From positions 186,001 through 250,000 of the forward strand of contig VXBA01001640.1 in assembly GCA_013399895.1 (NCBI GenBank): a stretch of 64,000 bases of DNA, in the 5' to 3' direction. Below the pieces are notes generated by a model. The model saw only the letters and a program-made list of their open reading frames with translations. It searched no databases and was not told where the DNA came from. The DNA comes from Serilophus lunatus (Eukaryota; Chordata; Aves; Passeriformes; Eurylaimidae). The stretch's first letter is position 1, and the number at the start of each line of letters is the position of its first letter. The position numbers and the translations under genes were made by a program. Positions 29,209 through 42,544 of this stretch are shown piece after piece.

Positions 29209-30108
29209 ATTTTACTATAAACTATGTTTTTCTTCAGTAGTCAGGAAACTCTCTTTTACTAAACATATTTGGAGGTGTATTAGGGCTCTTTTTCCTGCTG
29301 ATTTGGTTTCCTCCAGTGTTCACCTTCATTAGTACAATTTCAGGCATTTGTCCCAGAATGATGTGCTGAGAAAATCTTACTTTCTCCGCATGGTTCATGT
29401 TTTGTTGCTGGACAATGAATGACACTCCCAGGGGGCAGTACATCCCAACTTTGAGCTGATTTACCATGTCAAGGTGCTTATCTTTTGCTACAGTAATAGA
29501 AAAAGCTTTCAGTAAATAGGCTGCCAAACTGTGAACTCATTGAAATGACTGAATTGCAGTGCTGAGCTAGATGTGAGTGCAGTTGGTGTTTCTGTATGTG
29601 TGTGTCTGGAGTGCTTTTTGTCTCTTCCTGAGTTTAGTTTTTTTACCCTAGGAGAGATNTTTTACTATAAACTATGTTTTTCTTCAGTAGTCAGGAAACT
29701 CTCTTTTACTAAACATATTTGGAGGTGTATTAGGGCTCTTTTTCCTGCTGATTTGGTTTCCTCCAGTGTTCACCTTCATTAGTACAATTTCAGGCATTTG
29801 TCCCAGAATGATGTGCTGAGAAAATCTTACTTTCTCCGCATGGTTCATGTTTTGTTGCTGGACAATGAATGACACTCCCAGGGGGCAGTACATCCCAACT
29901 TTGAGCTGATTTACCATGTCAAGGTGCTTATCTTTTGCTACAGTAATAGAAAAAGCTTTCAGTAAATAGGCTGCCAAACTGTGAACTCATTGAAATGACT
30001 GAATTGCAGTGCTGAGCTAGATGTGAGTGCAGTTGGTGTTTCTGTATGTGTGTGTCTGGAGTGCTTTTTGTCTCTTCCTGAGTTTAGTTTTTTTACCCTA
30101 GGAGAGAT
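29209..30108. repeat. Two tandem copies of a 450-bp segment joined by one N
   Basis: Positions 29210-29658 and 29660-30108 read the same throughout at a constant offset of 450. The only ambiguous base is N at 29659; by both alignments it should be A. Each copy encodes the same 97-codon minus-strand frame, which has no known signature. Lack of any difference plus the single N indicate an unmerged contig overlap. A genuine very recent duplication is the alternative. Confidence 0.9.
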
Positions 30109-33100
30109 ACTGAAAAAGTCTGGGTAATCATGTGATTGTCTGTTTATTGTACATGGTACATATTGTACAATATACTTAGACTAGTTGATTAGCACAAATC
30201 AGAAGCAGAACTACTTTGCATTTGTGTCATGAGTAAGAGAAAAATATATACCCTTCATCTCCTAAACTCCCCTCAGAACTTTGCTTGGTGCTTCTATATA
30301 GATGGGGGTGCAGCTAGCAGCATAACGATACAAAAGAACAGAAATTTCAGTAGTAATTCTTGTATTCTAAAGTAGATAGCTGATGTTTAGTATCATTTAT
30401 TTATAAGTTGTAAATTTGCCTTTTAATTATGCACGCTGAGAAAACTGAATATTAGCAGTAGATAAAGGAAATGAACAATGAATGAGAGTTGCGAGCTTTT
30501 AATTATGTAAATGAAGAGCACTGCGGAAGAATTATTTAGTAATCTTTTTGTGCTTAGAATTGCAAATCTATCTCCACAATTGTGTTTAGAACAAATAAAA
30601 CTGTATTTGTGTAACTTCTTTTAAGTAGATACTTGCAGTTAATGAGACTGAAGAGAAGTATCAATAGTCTTAAGAGACTCTATAAAATGCAGTGGATCAC
30701 AATAGTAGAATTATTAATGCCAAGATTCTTATTGTTTGGGATCTTGTTATATTGTGCTATATTATTTGAGAAACAGCAATTACTTATTTTTCTTGATTTT
30801 TTAAAAAAATATTATATTTTTATTAACTGTTTTTTAACTTTTTACAGCTGAATATTTTTTATTCTGTTTCCACTGATGAGCCCAGTTGGACATCTAAGCT
30901 ATGATTCTTCCCAAGTGTTCTACTTTTCATTATCTTTCCAACTCTTGGAATACCCTAGGTTATTTTCCTGGGTTTTGTTTGTTTGTTTGTTTTCTTTTCT
31001 TTTGTCTTCTTTGTTTTTTCTTTTAATTTCTTTTTAGTTGGTTGGTTTTGTCTCATGTGAATTCTGCAGCCCAGTGCCACTCTTGGCAGAGTATATAGTG
31101 CTCTGGCCCTGAACTCAATGAATAAATAGTGAAAGAACGTGCTAATTTATAGTCTCTTCACATCACCCTAAAAACGTATCTGAGCTTCAGTAATCCTGGT
31201 AGGCAGTAGGAAGTGTACTTTTAAAATTAATTGGTGAAAAAAGAAGGAATTAAAAGCCCTGAAAAATAGTATTATGACAGAGGGATGGATGATGAATAAA
31301 ATACATTTAGAAGATTGCACAGTAAACAGTGAATATCCTTTCCTAACCAGGGAAGGACCTGGGAGTTAGGTGAATGTGCATTGTCTGTCACTCTCTAGAT
31401 TGACTGAGCTCTCCTTTTCTGAGTGAGAGAGAACTCTTTCCAGGTCTAAAAATCAAATTATGCTATGCAAAACACTACACAGAGCACATGTGTTCCCCAA
31501 TGCTGAAGAACTGAAATATGTAGTTATGTAATGGCCATCAACACAGACTTCATCCCATCATGTAGCTCTGGGCAGGAAAATTGTTATTTGTAAAAGGCTG
31601 TGCTTCTCGTTCTTGCACCCATGAAGAAATAAACATTCTTCACTGTCCAAAATGCTGGTCAATTTTCAGTTTCAGCTTTGATTGTCATTATCATTTATTC
31701 TCACAAACTCCATGGCTGGAGGTCTGATACAGAAATCTATGACTATTAAAGTAACAGATTGTAAATGGTTTTCTTTAGAACTTTAAACATAATAGAAGAA
31801 ACCATCTTAAAGAATAGAATTAGTGGCATGATGAAAAAGATAAATCAGGGGGAAAAAAAGTGTAGCATTTCCAAAAGGAACTATGGATACAGTCCACTGG
31901 AATTTTTGAATTCTCTGACTGTATTGATAGGGGAGAATTTCTTGGTAGTTTTTAGTTGACTTGGATTTCCACAGATCATGCAACAATAACACTTATCAGA
32001 TAGAGAAACTGAAGTAAATTATTTCTCATAGAATGATAAGGAAGATTCTGATGTAGCTTAACACTGGAAATTAAAAACCAAAGAGATATAATATACTAAT
32101 GAAAGGTGTAGAACTGAACTAGTTTTAGTGTTTTGTTCCCCGATTATCTACACATGCATTGATATGAAAGTATGGAAAATAAATGCTGTGATTGCAAATC
32201 TTTTCAGGAGTCTCTCTATTTAGATACTGTTGTGTTCTTTAAATAGTATGGGACTGTTACATGAATGGTGTGCCAGGATATGATAAAAGTAATGTCATTG
32301 TCAAGTTGAGGTTATCTTAAGTGATGTGATTTTTAGTTTTTTGGGGGGAGGAGCCTTCTGCATAGAAATTGAAAAATATTTCCCATAAAATATTTCAGTA
32401 TGAATGCGATATGTGTGTGTATATGTGTGTATCTTATACCTTTTTCCTCTTCACATTTGTCTCCCTGTCATCAATTTTATAAAATATTTTTAATATTTAT
32501 CTCTATAAATCTGTGTAAATTAAATAGTAATAAGATGGCCGTAAAATAAAAGTAATGAATGTTATTTATTCTTATAATGATTGTTAGTGAGAGTCACTTT
32601 TTCACTTATTTTTTCTGATAATAACTTATCCACTAATTTGGATCATTTTATTCCATATGGACAGGGTATTATCTCTTTCTTCTTGGAGTATTACTTCTCA
32701 TCTCAGTTATCACAGTAGATTTTTCCTTAAATGACTTTGTAAATATTTCAGAAAATTGATAGCAGTTACGATATTTGACTTCATTTTACTAATGGAAATT
32801 ATTTCGTTGGGCATGTTGTATCCAGTCACAGTTCTTTTCCCCTGAAGGTATCTTACACTCTAATACTTGTGGTTTTATATTAGTTAGAATATCCATTACC
32901 AAAAATTGAACAATTTTCCCCCTCCTTTTTTTTTTTTGTAATGTAAATTACGAAATTTTGTAATAGTAGTATTAAGAAGAATGTTACTTTAAAGGAAGCA
33001 GTAGAGGCATTCAGACTAGCTAAATGTTTGAGAGCTGACATTCATTTTATTGTTGTGGTGAATATGGATTTTTGAACTTAGTATTTCATTTATGGATTCA

Positions 33101-33189
33101 GCCTAAAGAACTTAACATGGGCGTGCCTCATTATTTACTTTAAAACATTTATGCAGCATATCCTAGGAAAACAGTAGGCTGGGTTTTTT
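30109..33189. other. Unique AT-rich intron sequence
   Basis: No gene was recognised. TTTG/TTTTC-rich low-complexity sequence lies at 30974-31030. The block 30420-30610 has TAATTATGCA and TTTAATTATGTAAATGA motifs (homeobox- or octamer-like) and is noted as a possible conserved non-coding element only. Confidence 0.45.
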
Positions 33190-34085
33190 TGTAAAAAACA
33201 AAAAAATTGTTTTTTACAGGGTCAAGATGACACTACATGCTCAATGTCCTTCCTAAATCACTTCCAGCATTTTATTGGCTTATTTTGACCATTTTTTTAA
33301 ATTAATTTCTATAAGTACATTACCTTACAATTATCAACTCTGAAGATCACATTCATTTGATTTGTCCAAGCCTTCAGGAGTTGTACAGCTACCCAGAGAA
33401 TCTTCATATCATCTGCAGATGCAGACTGCGCAGCATACTGCATTCTGCAAGTCATTGATGAAGGCCTTGAATGAAACTGGTACTACTCTTAACAAAAGTC
33501 TTTGCCTTTGTCTAACAGCTGCTCAGCTTTTCTGACTCACTTTGCTGTTGCACCTTGTTAGTACCTTTCTGGAAGTCTAAATAATTTTTGCCTACTGATT
33601 CCCCTTGGCTATGTGCTTTCTGATACCTTCCTAGCCCTTCAGGAGGACTCTGGGTCAGGATTTTGCTCTGCAGAATTTGAGCTGGCTCTTTCCAACAGAT
33701 CTTGCTTGTCAATGTACCTAGTGACATTATATTGTATTGGAGAGTCTTAAGTGGTTGCTAGAAAGGGAAGTCAGGATCAGAGGTCTATAGTTTCCTCAAA
33801 TCAATTGATAAAGAAATTAATTCTCTTTACAGATGGATGTTGTGCTGAAAATCTAAGGCTGTCCTATTGCCTCAGCTTTTTGCAGTGACATAGCGGGGCT
33901 TTGCCAGGAGTTCTGCAGTTCCACCTGCTACTTTGAGGTGAATGCTGCTCAGGCCAGGTGTAACACCGAACTTACCTGTTGGTCTAATAGTCTGCATAGA
34001 CACTGTTAAACTGTTATCTGTTAAACTGTTAAAACAGTTATCACCTCTCTTTTTTGGAGAGAGGTGATAGAAAGCAGACTGATTC
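33190..34085 (-). mobile_element. Old CR1/L3-like LINE fragment
   Basis: In reverse complement the segment follows the order of the ancient amniote CR1/L3-type reverse-transcriptase region. Landmarks are CATATCATCTGCAGATGCAG, GTCATTGATGAAGGCCTTGAATGAAACTGG, CTGGAAGTCTAAATAATTTTTGCC, TGGCTCTTTCCAACAGATCTTGC and TCAATGTACCTAGTGACATT. Later parts (CCTGCTACTTTGAGGTGAATGC) are weaker. It is heavily mutated, with no long open frame. Its limits are approximate and the family name comes from memory. Confidence 0.55.
34039..34069. repeat. Perfect 12-bp hairpin
   Basis: TATCACCTCTCT (34039-34050) and AGAGAGGTGATA (34058-34069) are exact inverted copies separated by TTTTTGG. Just upstream CTGTTAAACTGTTA-type units are repeated in tandem (34003-34030). 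Confidence 0.8.
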
Positions 34086-37000
34086 ACTTCCTTATTTATT
34101 TTTCAATTTACTTGATTAGAATCTCTGACCAGTTATTGATTGATTAGGTGTTTTTGGTTTTTTGCTTTTGTTTTCAAAATGCCAATTTCATTCTTAGATG
34201 TTTTGCAAAGAAAAATAGTTAAGAAAATCTGATAAAACTGAAGACATAACTTTATTCTAAGGCTATTTGTGGGTATTACCAAAATATCAGGATATTGTTG
34301 TATGTATATTGGTATAATAGCTAGAAAAGGTAAAATGCTAGTAACAGTTGGATGCAAGACCAATCTTAAATATATAAAATACAAGAGCCAGAAAATAATA
34401 TAAACTGAATTGAGAAGACTTTTATAAGAATGTATCCTTTGAATTACTGATAGCCTCCTTTTTTTTTTTTTCCACACCAAAATTTGCCTCAGTGTTAGGA
34501 CTACATGCCCTTTTTTATCTTCCAAGCCATGGATTAAGCATTATTTATCTGAAAACAATTTCATATGAGGTAGGTTAGGATAAAATCTGTGTGAATCTGT
34601 ATCAATACTAACCAGCTTTGAAAACGCTGGAGTTGGATTTTCCATCCACTGTTTTATGATAAGCCAAGAATTTTCCTATAGTTAATGATGGACCTGCCTT
34701 ATTAGTCTTTTCAGCATCGTTAAACTCATCTTTGTCGGATGGACAACTTTGGTTAGATTGGTGAAATAAGTTATTTTGATTGATGCTCCAGTACTGATTA
34801 GCTTCAAATCAAACTACTGCTCAGGGAATTTTTTTTTGTCATATGTAACATGTTAAAGTTGGAGATAGAGCTGTCTTACTTACTTTCTTCTTGGCTAAGG
34901 AAAGTAGTCAGTAAGTCTACATGTAGCTTCCTGCATTTCTTTCTTAAGTAAAAGGTTTGTATGTTTACATATTTAATTCCAATTTTTGTGTGTTGTGTTT
35001 CTAATTAATCTAGTGAATTTCAATGAGGATTGGCTATTTGGAAAGGAAATGGAGGAAATGACTGATTAGTTAGTAGAAAGTGCCAATGAGCTTTAGTGGA
35101 TTTGGGTGAAAATTGAACTGCAGATGTTAAATTTAAAACTGTTTCCTTAAAGTAGTTTTTCAATCAAGGAAAAAATGCAGATAACATGATTTTTCATTGT
35201 AATGATTAATTCATTTTAATTCTCTAAGACATTTAAGTTTCAAAATTTTTTAAGAGTAGTTTAGTAATTAAATAGTGGTAATGCTGGAATGAATAATGCC
35301 AAAATTAATAGTTGTTTAATGAAGAGGATTTTAATCTTTGATAGCTTTCAGATAAATGCAGTTCTTTCAGATATTTTAAAGGTTGTCATGTAAGCCTAAT
35401 ATTTAATGGGATACCTGCACACAGGCTGTGGTTCTGCCCATGATAAGCTTGTGATTTTGCAAGGACAGGTAATGTGTCCTTGTTTAAACCTTTAGTATGT
35501 CAATATGTAAGCTAACTAGCCATATCCCCCCCATTGACAAATACAATTTTGTAGGAAAATGTACATCTCTTAAGTGAAAAACCAGAGCCATGTGCTGGTA
35601 ATTCTTTTAAATTGCGATCCTATTAGAGAGAAAATAAGTAACTATTTCCTAATAAACTTTATAAGGTTTTTAAGTAATTCTTGAACAAAACTAACAAAAA
35701 TCCCATGGCATCAGCAATCTGTGTGGCTAAGAGCAACTTTGGATCCTTTAGTGGCTTCAGTCACTAGGTCCCTGTTTACATTTTTATTTAAGAAAAATAC
35801 TTCATAATGCAGTTTAATTTAAAAGCAAATGAACTTCCTGCTTTGGAATCTTCCAAAGTTGAAGTGTGGATATTAAATTTCAAACTTTATTTTCTTAAAG
35901 AAGTTGTTTAATGAACAAAAGCTGTTCCAGATGTTCTAAAATGACTTTCAAAATATGGGGCAATTTCTTGCACTGAACTTTACGGGGATGATTGTACTGC
36001 TGTTGAAGGGTTTACCCAAAGTAAAAAAGCCATCTGCAGATTTCTCCTTTGAAATAAGGAGCCGAGGCTATTATTGCAACAGCACATACAGAATTAGTGT
36101 CAAATTCCCTCATTTCCTCTCCCACCACTCCTTCCCCCTTTTTTTTAGACATTCTAAAGCAATCTTGTTTCCTCTTACCAAAATCTCTGTAGACTAAAAT
36201 ACTGCATTAAAAAAAAAATCATTTAATGAATTCCTTTTTGAAATCTTCATCCACTACTATTCAAGTTTCTATCCATTTTTCTATAAAGGACAAGTGTTGT
36301 ATCTTTTAATAAGGAAGAGTAGATACTTTAAAGTGGAAATTATCATAATTCTATTGTGCTTCTTTTAAAAATGAAAAGATTCAGCATAATTCTGGCATAC
36401 TGTGTGTTTTAGAAAAAGATCAAGTAATAATGGGATCTGCTTGGCCTTAGTAGAGATTTTATCAGGTTTTATCTCTCCATAGGAGAGTAACTGTATTCTC
36501 TAGTGAGTACATTCCTTTACAACAAACAAATAATATTTTTTAATTACTTGGACTCTTTTCTAAAACAATTTTTTTTTTGTTTTTACTTTTGGTTAGTTAG
36601 TTGGTTGGTTAGTTTGTTTAAAGTAAATAGGATTTATCAAAGTGTGAATATGTACTTTGTAGGGCCTGGTCCCTAAATTTGGAAGTTTTCATGCAAAATT
36701 AGTTTTTGAAAAAAATAGATGTGCTAGATGTGCTGATGTCTCTGAAATACAGCTGCAGATGGAGATTGGATTTTCATTTGCAGACCATTTTAAACTATGT
36801 TCACATTTGGCAGTCTTTATTAGAGTTAGATATATCTTAAATCAAATGTGACAACTAATTAATTAATTTTGAGCACATTGTTCTCTCTTACTCTTCTGTC
36901 TCTTTGTTTGCACTGCTTCCTTGTTTTTTCTGAAAATAAGTAAAAATTTTTGTCCAAATTACAACAGTGATCAGAACAATTATAGGACAAGTAATGGAGT

Positions 37001-39463
37001 GGGCATGATATGTTTAGTAGCTTAAGGATCTTCCTGTGCTCCTGCCAGCAATATGTATTGAGATTGATTTTGTGATTGTCCATCTTAGTTATTTCTAATT
37101 ATTTCTGGATCAACAGGACATTTTTACTTTTACCTGGCACTTCTTGCATCAAAATTGGACAGTGTGGAGAATTGCAGCTTTTATCCGTGTAGGCCATACT
37201 TTCAGATGATGTATTTGAAAACATTTAATATTTTATTTTAAGGTCATATATAATAAAAGACAAAGCTAAATACTTTTTGCAACACTGTGGTGATACTTTA
37301 TGGTGTTATAACACTTAATTATCGTATAAAATATTGATAATATGTCTACTTTTTGAACAGGAACAACTCGTTCATTCTAAGCTTAGAAGAAATGCATACA
37401 ATGAGCAGTTTTTAAATAATGTAGGATGATGATTTTTCCACAGTAATAACACTGTAGTCATGATTTTGAGACATACTTGTGTCAATTTGGAATTTGTATG
37501 TAATTCCAAGGTTGTAAGCTAAACAACCTCAGAAATTTTGATTTTAATGTGATTTTTGTTTAAAACCAATTGATCACATATGAAAACTGAGTTTTATACA
37601 GCTTAAAACCATGATAGATCTTAACAGCTGCTTTGTGGATACTTCTGTTCATAATGTTATACTCCTGAATCATGGATACACTATGAGTATCTGCAAAAGC
37701 TTTATTTTGTAGTGAAATACTGCTATTAGAGGCTTCTGAATTCATAGCATGTTTATGTTTCCTACATGTTTTATACAGACAGGTATATAAAAATAAGTTT
37801 TACTGAAACACACGGGAAGAAACACATGGAAAATTCAGCAGCACAAAACCAGGTCCAAACCCAATTGTCAGTGTGGCATAAGTACACTATTGACTGAAGA
37901 GAATGACACCAAAACACTATTGAATATTAAGTTGAGGCATCCATTCATAATCCATCACTCCATCACAGCTTGCTTCTTATAAGTCTTCCCATTTGTCTCA
38001 AATTAATTTCCTTGATATGCTGCTTTAATGTATTTTTTCCTCCTCTTTCTTTTTGTTCAGTGTTGTAACTTTTATAACTTGAATAACTTGTTTGATGGCA
38101 CAATAACTGAAATACAGCTAAGTGTATTTTACTTTTTTTTACATTGTGGATCATAGCTGAGGGTTTCCCTGGGTGTGATGCTATAGCTAAAATTAGACAG
38201 TTTAGCAGCAACCAATTGTAGGTGTTCTTTTTACTCCACAGAAACATGTTTTTCTTCTTTCTTTCATTTGGATTGGCAAGGAGCATGTAAGTGGCATACA
38301 AGGATTCTATCCATATCAATGCCTAGCCATTTAATTTCAATCTCTTAATTGTTCTTTCTGTTTTGTGTTACTGGAACTAGCAACTCGAATGGCTAAATGT
38401 AATATGCCATTTGTCTGGGACTCAACAATAGCTTGTTGCTTTCAGTATTAATTGAATTTGTTTGCATATTTATGTATTTACCCTTAATACGCATTGGTAT
38501 TTACATTTTTTCCATAGGTATTGAAATAACTTTTTTATAAAAGGATCAAGACAAAGATCTTTCCTTAAATTAAATGAAGATACAGTGAGGGACTTGATTC
38601 TTCTGTTTATTCAAAATCATCATAAGCTGTAGATACCTTTAAAGCTTCTCAGTTCTTTTCCATTGCAAGGCTCTCTCACCAATTTTGAGAAAGCAATGGG
38701 ATAAATTATTCAAATGAACAAAAAGCACAGTGAATAAAGTTGCAGCACAAAATCTTTACCAAAAAATATTAAGCAACTGCAAAATATATTTTTGTAGATA
38801 ATAATTCTTACATCTTGAATAATCTGCCTCATTATGAAAAGAGTAGAAAGAAAAATTCTGGCTTAAATAAAAGGAATTTCTTAGATAAAAATGTTATCTT
38901 TATCTTTACACAGAACTGTTTTTCTAGAGTCAGATAATCAATGTGTGCTGATACACCTGACCTAGAAGTTTAAATTTCATTATTAAATTCATTTCCTTTC
39001 TAGGACAGAGGCCCCAGTTTTAGTTGTATGTGTGCCAGATTGCCTTGAAAACATTTTCCATGAATCTCATGAGATGATGTTCCATAAACTTGACTTTTAA
39101 GACAAGAATTACTCACTCTCTATAGGCTGAATGCATAACACACAAAGTAGGATAAAAGTGACTTGCTAACTGATATTGTCAGTGTTTCAGAAAAAGAGCA
39201 TTTCAGTAGTATTTTCTGATATGGTAAAATATAACATTATTTTATTTTCTTTTGGCTATAGATACCTTGCAATTGAAGATATTTATAATTAAAGATGAAA
39301 TAAATGCATCCTTTAAACACAATATTTTTTTTTTCTTTTAAACCTTCATCCATTTTAATTCAGACCAGTTAGTCTTTCTCAGGAACATCATTAAATGGTC
39401 ATAAGCTTAAATTGTACCACTTCATATTCTTCTAGACAAAGTATAATACAGAAATTTCACTAA
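34086..39463. other. Unique AT-rich intron sequence
   Basis: No gene or named interspersed repeat was recognised. A GGTTAGTT/GGTT-type short tandem tract lies at 36590-36618. The small ORFs (34133, 35955, 36859, 37560, 37963) lack any signature. Confidence 0.5.
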
Positions 39464-40026
39464 TGTCATGGTTTAATTCCAGCTGGCAACTAAACCCCAC
39501 ACAGCTGCTCATTCACTCCCCCATCCCACTAAATGGGAAGAGAATCAGAAGGATAAGAGTGAAAAAACATGTAAGTTCAGACAAAAACAGCTTAATAAAG
39601 CAAAAGTTGCACACACAAGCAGAGCAAAACAAGGAATTCACTCCCTGCTCCCAATGGGCAGTGAAGTGTTCAGCTACACCTAGGAAAGGAAGGCCCCATC
39701 ATGTGTAACAGGAACTTGGGAAGACAAACGCCATCCTTCTGAACATCTCCTCTCTTCCTTCTTCCCCCAGCTTTATATGCTGAGCATGACGCCATATATC
39801 CCTTGGGTTAGTTGGGATCAGCTGTGCTGTCTTTTCCCTCCCAACTCCTTGTGCACTCACAGCCTCCTTGGTGATGGTGGTGCTTTAAGGGGTGTGCAGA
39901 AAAGGCCTTAGCTCTGCGCAAGCACTGCTCAGCAGTAACAAAATCATCTCTCTATTATTAACACTGTTTTCAGCACAAATCCAGTTACTATAGAGAAAAT
40001 TAACTCTATCCCATCCAAAACCAGCA
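39464..40026 (-). mobile_element. Solo LTR, bird endogenous retrovirus
   Basis: On the plus strand it begins TGTCATGGTTTAATTCCAGC and ends near AACTCTATCCCATCCAAAACCAGCA. This is the reverse complement of a common bird LTR. On the minus strand GCATATAAAG at 39780-39771 fits a TATA box and a TTTATTAAG sequence lies about 175 bases downstream. No clear target duplication was found, so the outer ends may have eroded. Small ORFs at 39463 (+) and 39885 (-) fall in it and are by-products. No internal viral genes are present. Confidence 0.82.
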
Positions 40027-42544
40027 AAGAATGAAGAGGCAAATGAAAAATTTTTATATTCACTAGGTGAAATGTTTTCCCATATGGGGGACTCAGGAGA
40101 ACACAGCAGTTTCAATTTTTTGGTCTGTCTGAAATTTAAAAGTCTGTGTGATGAGATGCCTCATACATAAAGGAGAAGATAAGTCTAAGATCTCTGAGGG
40201 AAATGTAATATGAATGATAGTAGTTACTCTAATTTTTTGTTTTGCTGCATTGATTTATCCAAAATGTTTGATTGCAGTCTAAATATATGAAAATGAGACT
40301 AGCATACCATAATACAGGTAGAATTTATTTAATTTAGCAGGCCATAACATCACTAAAATTTTGAGTTGAAGTATTTACTTTCTACAAAAGCCAGGCCTAC
40401 TGTTTTAAAATAAAACAGTAAGTCTATCCCTGAAGTAAAAAACAATTAAAAAATATGATCTTTAGATCATGTAGGTAAATGAATTGCATTTAGGACTTAT
40501 AATTCCAAAAGGCACTCATGACCCACTCTTTCCTGGTAGTTTTGTTTAAATAAGTAAAACATCTTGTCCAGTCATAGAGCCCTGAAGAGATGGTCATCTC
40601 TTTTCCATCCTACTTGTACATATTTAAGTTTATATATAAACAGTACAGTCTTACCTTTCTTATAATGAATGGCATTGTAGGCTCAGGGAAAAACAGTACC
40701 TTGAATTTGACATTTCTATTTGTCACATACACTTGTAGTGCTTATTGTAAATGTTTTATTACACTTTCCCAAAATGACTAAGTGAAAACAAAAGGAAGCG
40801 ACTGACGGTAGAACATACGCTTGGTGTATGAATGTGAAGTGCTCAGAATTGACTGCCAAATTTGTGCCTGGTTATAGGGGTAGAGACTTCAGAGGGGAAG
40901 AAGTTTCTGCTATTTCGACAAAGCTCAAAACAAGCTTTACATACACTGGGAACGTTTGATGAGGAATCACATTTCATCAGGCAGCCTAGCAAGTAGCTGT
41001 ACAATGCCTTGCTACTCCAGTAGCAGTTTCCAGTGATGAGCCTGTAAAGTGGAACCCTTCTTGGGAATTTAAAAAGGGAGTAAGGAGATTGATGCACTTC
41101 ACCATCTGAAATCTTTGTGCATGAATGAGTCTTTGAGTGAGTCTTAATACTCACTTAGAAAGCCAAAGATGACTGTTTTTTCTGTCTTTCCAATTTTTTT
41201 TTCTCCTTTTTATTATCCTTTGTGAAGTATCAGAAATGAAGTGTTTGAAATTCTCTCGTCTTTGATGTGTACATATAGTGCTATCACTGTCCTCTACGAT
41301 ATGATACTTCTGAGTATGAATTCTGAAAATCTTTCCTAGTCTTCTCTCTGCCAGACCCTTTCTACTCTCTACCTTTTTTATTTTGTTCACCACCAGCCTC
41401 TTTTCTGGTTCCTGTGATAATTCCTAAGATAGTTATATGATGTCATAACTAATCTACTGGAAATCCATTTTGCAAAATGTTGCCGAGCACCAGTGTCAAT
41501 GTTTTATGAAACCAAGTTTGCATATTTTTCTTAGATCAACTGTTATTTTTTAGGTTGCTATTTTCCATTTTGCATTTCATTAGAAAGTCAGTAATTCTTG
41601 GAAACAGAATGAAACAGATATGTAAAGTATTTACATTTAACCTCTTTTTCCTCTGTCAATAAGTTCTTTGTGAAAGGATCCCAATTTGTTCACCAACTTC
41701 TATTAACAAACCCCCTAATTACTAAGTTGTTGCTGCTTGCTTTCATAGGCCTAGTCCTCTGTTTATATTCAAGAAGTGAGTATATATGTTAGCTAATTCC
41801 TGATATATGTGTTTTCTGTGCTTGATTTGTATCTCCTCAGACTCCAGTAGCTATTCTTTTACCTGATTTCATAGAAATCACTTTTCCTGATCTCTCAAGA
41901 GTTATAAACTGAAAACAACTACCCCAGAAATTCAGAATCACAGTGATACTGTGCCGATTACTCATTTGGAGGTTTGCTGTTGTGCAAGATTGTACGACAA
42001 TTTGATGGTCACCAAAAAAATTCCTGTCTCTAGTGGTGTATTAATGTCATGCATCAAAAAAATTCCAACCAAATAAAATCAAGACTTCAAGAAAATATTT
42101 TCTTATTGATAAGTCAGTGAGATTTTGCTTGCCAACTTATTTCTCTATTTATGTAGTACTAACCTTTAAAATTCTCTGTTCAAAATTTTAAAAACACGAT
42201 CTTTGTATTTATTGATTCCAAAAGTATAGCACCATTTTAATTATTTGTTTATGTAGTGTGAGTTTCCTGATGTAACTGCTGTATAGGAGCTATGTCCAGT
42301 AAATAGTTAACTATTGTACAAAGGACAGCAATTTTACCAATGGTGCCAAAGTTATAACATTAATGTTTTGCATGTTCCAGATGCCTCTTTGTTAACTATT
42401 GTGTTCAGTTCTGAAAATTAAATTAGTTGACAATGATGACAGTGGAGTATCTGTGAGTTTGTTATTAAATAGTTTATTTTGGTTATTTAATTGTGCAAGA
42501 AAAACTAAGATTGAAGATATATGACTTGTAAGTTTCCTGGTAAA
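40027..42544. other. Unique intron sequence
   Basis: No gene was recognised. It contains a perfect 10-bp hairpin TACTGTTTTA/TAAAACAGTA at 40398-40420. A less AT-rich stretch at 40843-41393 has two adjoining minus-strand open frames without a family I know. Confidence 0.5.

Noticed and set aside
29573..29782. Plus-strand frame crossing position 29659
   Set aside because: It contains the junction N and exists only because of the suspected artificial duplication.
29684..29977. 97-codon minus-strand frame, identical to the one at 29234-29527
   Set aside because: Both copies come from the duplicated block and show no protein signature; identity reflects the duplication, not coding constraint.
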